Shown here: in pieces, positions 61,262 through 64,000 of the stretch
How positions within the stretch are numbered: the stretch's first letter is position 1
Layout: each line of letters starts with the position of its first letter
Assembly (NCBI GenBank): GCA_902491345.1
Contig: CABUHI010000002.1
Span: forward strand, 1 to 64,000
Source of the DNA: an uncultured Collinsella sp.
GTDB lineage: Bacteria > Actinomycetota > Coriobacteriia > Coriobacteriales > Coriobacteriaceae
Length of the DNA: 64,000 nt
Direction of reading: 5' to 3'
Made by a program: the position numbers and the translations under genes
The notes under the pieces: generated by a model
The model's input: the letters and a program-made list of their open reading frames with translations, nothing else
Told to the model about the DNA's origin: nothing
Database searches by the model: none

Positions 61262-62269
61262 TTACTCAGAAGGCGACTCTCCGGCTTGATCGCTCTTCCA
61301 GTTACGGATAAGTACCTTGCGCAGTTCGTTTTGCTTTCGCTGATACTCGGCATCTATGCAACGAGGCATGCCGAGAGCTTCGCGGATATTGTTCATGGCA
61401 CGGTGAAAAGCGAGTTGGCTGGCAAATTGCGTTGAGGTGAGCGTGATGATGCGATAGCCCATTTGGGCGAGCACGGCCTCCCGCTCCGCATCTGCTCCCT
61501 TGCGTTCGACCTCGTCGTGAAAGCCGCCCTTATATTCGATGCCGAGCTCTCTGCGCTTATAGGTAATGAGGGCATCGATTTTGAGCGTTCGAGCTTTGGT
61601 GCAATGCCAAAGTCGTTTAGGGATTTCGAGTGGCTTGTTGAGTTCGACACCTCGGATGCCAACGCCGCCTTCGCTTGTCGGGAGTGAAAGGGCGATAGCG
61701 GATGCGGTCTCCATGGGTGAGGCTGAGTGGTCGTAGATATGCCTGAGCGCGAGTCTGGCGCGTGTGGCACCGGGTTTGCCGGGGTGACGATCGAGCAGTT
61801 CGACAATTTCGTCCTTGGAAGTGGTGGCTGGCTGCTCGGTATAAGGGTCATCGGGGTTGAACCCCATGCGATAATCACCGCAAACTTCGTAGCCGTATTC
61901 GAGGTATTCGATTCTGTCCATCCACTCGGCAGCGAATACGAAGGTAAGGGCTTCGTCGGTGATAAAAATGCCGGGGGTCAGCTCGTCAATATGGTCGTAG
62001 GGTAGATTTTGGCCAAGAACGTGGCAAGCGACACCGTTGGCGCGGATTCGCTCGAAAGCAAATACTACGGAGATGTCGATAGTCTTGAGCATGGTGGACG
62101 GAATGCCGCAGTCGGTAAGTGCCTGCCGAATGCGCGCGATGCGTTGCTGGGTAGAGAGTCCCCGTACACCTATCTGGTAGTCGCGTTGTGCAACGGCTTG
62201 AACCAGGTTCCGCGGTGCATGATGGACGAGCCACGCCGTTTTATGCGAAATGAGAACAGGAGTATCCAT
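61262..62269 (-). CDS. Endonuclease-fold (DUF559/Vsr-like) protein
   Basis: The 335-residue protein has an N-terminal helical, AbiEi-like region (VLISHKTAWLVHHAP, then STQQRIARIRQAL) and a C-terminal nuclease-like domain: KIDALITY, GIEYKGGFHD, ERKGADAEREAVLAQMGYRIITLTS. Asp and Glu-X-Lys in these strands fit a PD-(D/E)XK active site as in DUF559 and Vsr proteins. The substrate is unknown. GAGG lies 6 nt before the ATG at 62269. Inverted repeats on both sides suggest it moves or is regulated as a cassette. A defence role is possible but not shown. Confidence 0.72.
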   Translation of the reverse strand: MDTPVLISHKTAWLVHHAPRNLVQAVAQRDYQIGVRGLSTQQRIARIRQALTDCGIPSTMLKTIDISVVFAFERIRANGVACHVLGQNLPYDHIDELTPGIFITDEALTFVFAAEWMDRIEYLEYGYEVCGDYRMGFNPDDPYTEQPATTSKDEIVELLDRHPGKPGATRARLALRHIYDHSASPMETASAIALSLPTSEGGVGIRGVELNKPLEIPKRLWHCTKARTLKIDALITYKRRELGIEYKGGFHDEVERKGADAEREAVLAQMGYRIITLTSTQFASQLAFHRAMNNIREALGMPRCIDAEYQRKQNELRKVLIRNWKSDQAGESPSE

Positions 62270-62374
62270 TAGGGACCTCTCGCTTCGAGCTGACACCAAA
62301 CTCTTATGTCCGTTGAGGTGGGGAAATATACCGGATACGAGCAAATCGACTCATGCTCGGTGCGCGTCATATGC

Positions 62375-62435
62375 AAACGTGTACATCACACTCCAAAAAC
62401 GACATTTTTCGACATCTTTGGAGGGTGGTGTACAT
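62375..62435. repeat. Inverted-repeat palindrome, upstream of endonuclease gene
   Basis: Partner of 61173-61233 in inverse orientation. It lies about 105 bp upstream of the gene start. No gene or clear promoter lies between it and the hairpin element at 62525. Confidence 0.8.
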
Positions 62436-62524
62436 GTTTGGGGATCTGGGTTGATGCTGAACGCGATGGGGACGTGGCTGAATAGGAGGGATGTCTATAT
62501 TTTGATCGGAGCTCAAAATTATAT

Positions 62525-62611
62525 CCGGTCGGCTTACGCCGACCGCGCTGAGCTAAAAACGCGCCAGCGGCGCGTTTTCTTTACGCTCCGCGCCCTGGCG
62601 GGTTCGAACCC
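62525..62611 (-). repeat. tRNA-associated hairpin element, tRNA-Ser copy
   Basis: This 87-bp element has hairpins CGGTCGGC-ttac-GCCGACCG (62526-62545) and AAAACGCGCC-agc-GGCGCGTTTT (62556-62578). The conserved box ACGCTCCGCGCCCTGGC then leads into GGGTTCGAACCC (62600-62611). Box and final palindrome match the tRNA-Lys and tRNA-Gly copies closely. The tRNA 3' end is not duplicated here. Confidence 0.7.
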
Positions 62612-62650
62612 CTCCTTCTTCGCCGTATTTGCTTGTTAGGGACTCAAAAC

Positions 62651-62677
62651 AAAAAAGCTCCCATTCCTGGGAGCTTT
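62651..62677 (-). terminator. tRNA-Ser(CGA) terminator
   Basis: AAAGCTCCCA pairs with TGGGAGCTTT around four bases, followed by a T-run on the minus strand. Confidence 0.85.
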
Positions 62678-62691
62678 CTCAACCAAAATGG

Positions 62692-62779
62692 CGGAGGAGG
62701 AGGGATTCGAACCCTCGTGACCTTATACAGGCCAAACGGTTTTCGAGACCGCCGCATTCAACCACTCTGCCACCCCTCC
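62692..62779 (-). tRNA. tRNA-Ser(CGA)
   Basis: An 88-nt class II tRNA with acceptor GGAGGGG/CTCCTCC, anticodon loop CTCGAAA (anticodon CGA), a long variable arm and T-loop TTCGAAT. CCA is encoded at 62689-62691. Confidence 0.96.
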
Positions 62780-62788
62780 GCGTGGGGT

Positions 62789-62818
62789 AAAAACAAAGCA
62801 GGCACTAAGGCCTGCTTT
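62789..62818 (-). terminator. Hairpin between the two tRNA-Ser genes
   Basis: AAAGCAGGC pairs with GCCTGCTTT around six bases; on the minus strand it is followed by a T-rich tract. It ends the tRNA-Ser(GGA) transcript. Confidence 0.75.
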
Positions 62819-62830
62819 GGAATTAACTGG

Positions 62831-62918
62831 CGGAGAGTCAGGGATTTGAACCCTGGAGACGCTTTTGACGCCTACACGATTTCCAATCGTGCTCCTTCGG
62901 CCACTCGGACAACTCTCC
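62831..62918 (-). tRNA. tRNA-Ser(GGA)
   Basis: An 88-nt class II tRNA with acceptor GGAGAGT/ACTCTCC, anticodon loop TTGGAAA (anticodon GGA), a long variable arm and T-loop TTCAAAT. CCA is encoded at 62828-62830. Confidence 0.96.
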
Positions 62919-62934
62919 GTTAAATGCGAAAGTC

Positions 62935-62962
62935 AGTATACACGAGGAATCGAAAAGTGCAA
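62935..62962 (-). promoter_or_regulatory. tRNA-Ser(GGA) promoter
   Basis: On the minus strand TTGCAC and TATACT are separated by 16 bp, and the -10 box lies 16 bp before the tRNA start. Confidence 0.65.
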
Positions 62963-62981
62963 ACAGAAAACTTGGCATTTT

Positions 62982-63401
62982 TTAAAGCGCTCGCTCCGCG
63001 CCCGTATCCGGGGTGTGCAAGATACGTACTAAAAAAGCATCCTGACCAGCCAGATCGCGCTCGATGACCTGTTCAAAATAGGTATTCATGAATGACGTGG
63101 CAGCGAATTTAAAAATTTTGAGGCAATCGATCGAACCGGTGGTATGCATTTCGTGACCACAACCCTGCAATCGGCGACCTGCGGTTTGACTCAGGTTGTC
63201 CTCGCCGCAGCGTATCTTGCTATCGAATTCGTCAAGCTCTTGGTCAGCATTTGGTTGGAATACGCATGAAGAGCCGTGTAAGCATGGGTATATGTGGAGG
63301 TCATGAGGTTGTAGCTGCATATTCTTGCAGCCTGGGAGGTTGAAAGATATTATTACCAAGTCTTTTCCTGCTTCAGGCGCACCTTCACGACCTGAAGCCA
63401 C
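62982..63401 (-). CDS. Doubtful reading frame between tRNA-Ser and rpsF
   Basis: A 139-codon frame with no known domain and no clear ribosome-binding site. The C-terminal third (ATSFMNTYFEQVIERDLAGQ) looks protein-like, but the N-terminal part does not, and the frame runs across the region that must hold the rpsF promoter. It may be a decayed gene fragment or chance. The gap 62919-63424 otherwise shows only the tRNA-Ser promoter and a hairpin CTTCAGG/CCTGAAG near 63371-63397 in the rpsF leader. Confidence 0.2.
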   Translation of the reverse strand: MASGREGAPEAGKDLVIISFNLPGCKNMQLQPHDLHIYPCLHGSSCVFQPNADQELDEFDSKIRCGEDNLSQTAGRRLQGCGHEMHTTGSIDCLKIFKFAATSFMNTYFEQVIERDLAGQDAFLVRILHTPDTGAERAL

Positions 63402-63424
63402 ATTTGCCCAGAGGAGGTGACAAT

Positions 63425-63718
63425 ATGAAGGCTTATGAACTGCTGTTCTTTGTTGACCCGTCGCTCGACCCCGAGACTCGTCTCGCTGTTATGAAGCGTA
63501 TCGATACCACGATCGCTGAGGGCGCTGGCAAGGTCGACTCCGTTGACGAGTGGGGCAAGCGCAAGCTCGCCTACGAGATCAACGACCTCACCGATGGTGA
63601 CTACACCCTCATCAACTTCCACGCAGATCCTACCCAGATCGCCGAGCTTGATCGCGTCCTGCGCATCACCGACGCTGTGGTCCGCCACATGATCGTCCGT
63701 CGCGACGACCAGGAGTAA
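63425..63718 (+). CDS. rpsF: 30S ribosomal protein S6
   Basis: The 97-residue protein starts MKAYELLFFVDPSLD and has the RKLAYEINDLTDGDYTLINF core and the RVLRITDAVVRHMIVR end of S6. GAGGAGGT precedes the ATG. The ssb gene follows after 48 bp, the conserved rpsF-ssb-rpsR order. Confidence 0.96.
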   Translation: MKAYELLFFVDPSLDPETRLAVMKRIDTTIAEGAGKVDSVDEWGKRKLAYEINDLTDGDYTLINFHADPTQIAELDRVLRITDAVVRHMIVRRDDQE

Positions 63719-63766
63719 GACTGTCGTTTTGGACTGGGCTTGTGCCCCAAGAGGAAGTAGTGAGTT

Positions 63767-64000
63767 ATGAGCATCAATCGAGTGAACATCACCGGTAACC
63801 TCACCCGCGATCCCGAGCTGCGCGCCACCGCCGGCGGAACCCAGGTTCTGTCCTTTGGCGTCGCCGTGAACGATCGTCGCCGCAACGCGCAGACTGGCGA
63901 GTGGGAGGACTATCCCAACTTTGTCGACTGCACTATGTTCGGCACCCGCGCCGAGGCCGTGAGCCGTTTCCTGGCAAAGGGAAACAAGGTCGCGATCGAG
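63767..64000 (+). CDS. ssb: Single-stranded DNA-binding protein (partial)
   Basis: The first 78 residues of SSB are present before the window ends: MSINRVNITGNLTRDPELR, VAVNDRRRN, FVDCTMFGTRAEAVSRFLAKG. SSB protects single-stranded DNA during replication and repair. GAGGAAG precedes the ATG. The 3' part lies outside the window. Confidence 0.96.
   Translation, partial: MSINRVNITGNLTRDPELRATAGGTQVLSFGVAVNDRRRNAQTGEWEDYPNFVDCTMFGTRAEAVSRFLAKGNKVAIE

Noticed and set aside
63371..63397. Autoregulatory S6 leader RNA
   Set aside because: A short hairpin is present before rpsF, but I could not match it to the known S6:S18 binding motif, so only the hairpin is noted.

Overview
The window looks like the origin region of a Coriobacteriia chromosome, most likely Collinsella or a close relative (Actinomycetota). 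That assignment is inferred from gene content, GC-rich C-ending codons and LPxTG surface proteins, not from any rRNA. Position about 43.6-47.2 kb is the replication origin. To its left run rpmH-rnpA-yidD-yidC-jag-rsmG-parA-parB on the minus strand. To its right run a GHKL ATPase gene, dnaA, dnaN, recF, a dciA-like gene, gyrB and gyrA on the plus strand. Transcription therefore diverges from the origin, and three perfect parS sites lie next to parAB.

Layout. 0-18.5 kb, mostly minus strand: tRNA-Lys with a duplicated 3' end, an M29 aminopeptidase, purC, an OmpR-type two-component system, a Tat lipoprotein with a TSCPD protein, a solute-binding protein followed by a diguanylate cyclase split by an in-frame stop, a Big_2 surface protein bracketed by copies of the purB 3' end, purB, an AlbA_2/HATPase regulator preceded by repeated 9-bp operators, and tRNA-Gly. 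18.5-24.2 kb: an IclR regulator divergent from a sugar-acid operon (dehydratase, EIIC-only PTS protein, amidohydrolase/lactonase, DapA-type aldolase). 24.4-38.4 kb: a thioester/prealbumin-fold LPATG adhesin, a degenerate M28-like membrane protein with a very long acidic insertion, a PafB/PafC-like WYL pair, a DinG-type exonuclease-helicase, ddl and rlmN. 38.5-55 kb: the origin-proximal replication, segregation and membrane-insertion block. 55-64 kb: an Ile-Ala-Ile tRNA cluster behind a 187-bp palindrome, a bifunctional nuclease, typA, a bactofilin-like membrane protein, a TRIC channel, an endonuclease-fold gene between inverted repeats, two tRNA-Ser genes, rpsF and the start of ssb.

Most striking observations: (1) a family of about 90-118 bp multi-hairpin elements on the 3' side of three unrelated tRNA genes; each carries a T-arm-like palindrome (GGGTTCGAACCC or similar), a conserved flank and hairpins whose stems differ in sequence but keep pairing. 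(2) An uncharacterised GHKL ATPase-winged-helix protein encoded inside the origin, with DnaA-box-like 14-mers on both sides. (3) An endonuclease-fold gene framed by 61-bp inverted repeats that are themselves palindromic. (4) A Phe codon in GyrA at the position equivalent to E. coli Ser83, a classic fluoroquinolone-resistance site. (5) A nonsense-interrupted diguanylate cyclase. No rRNA, CRISPR array, recognisable transposase or integrase was seen.
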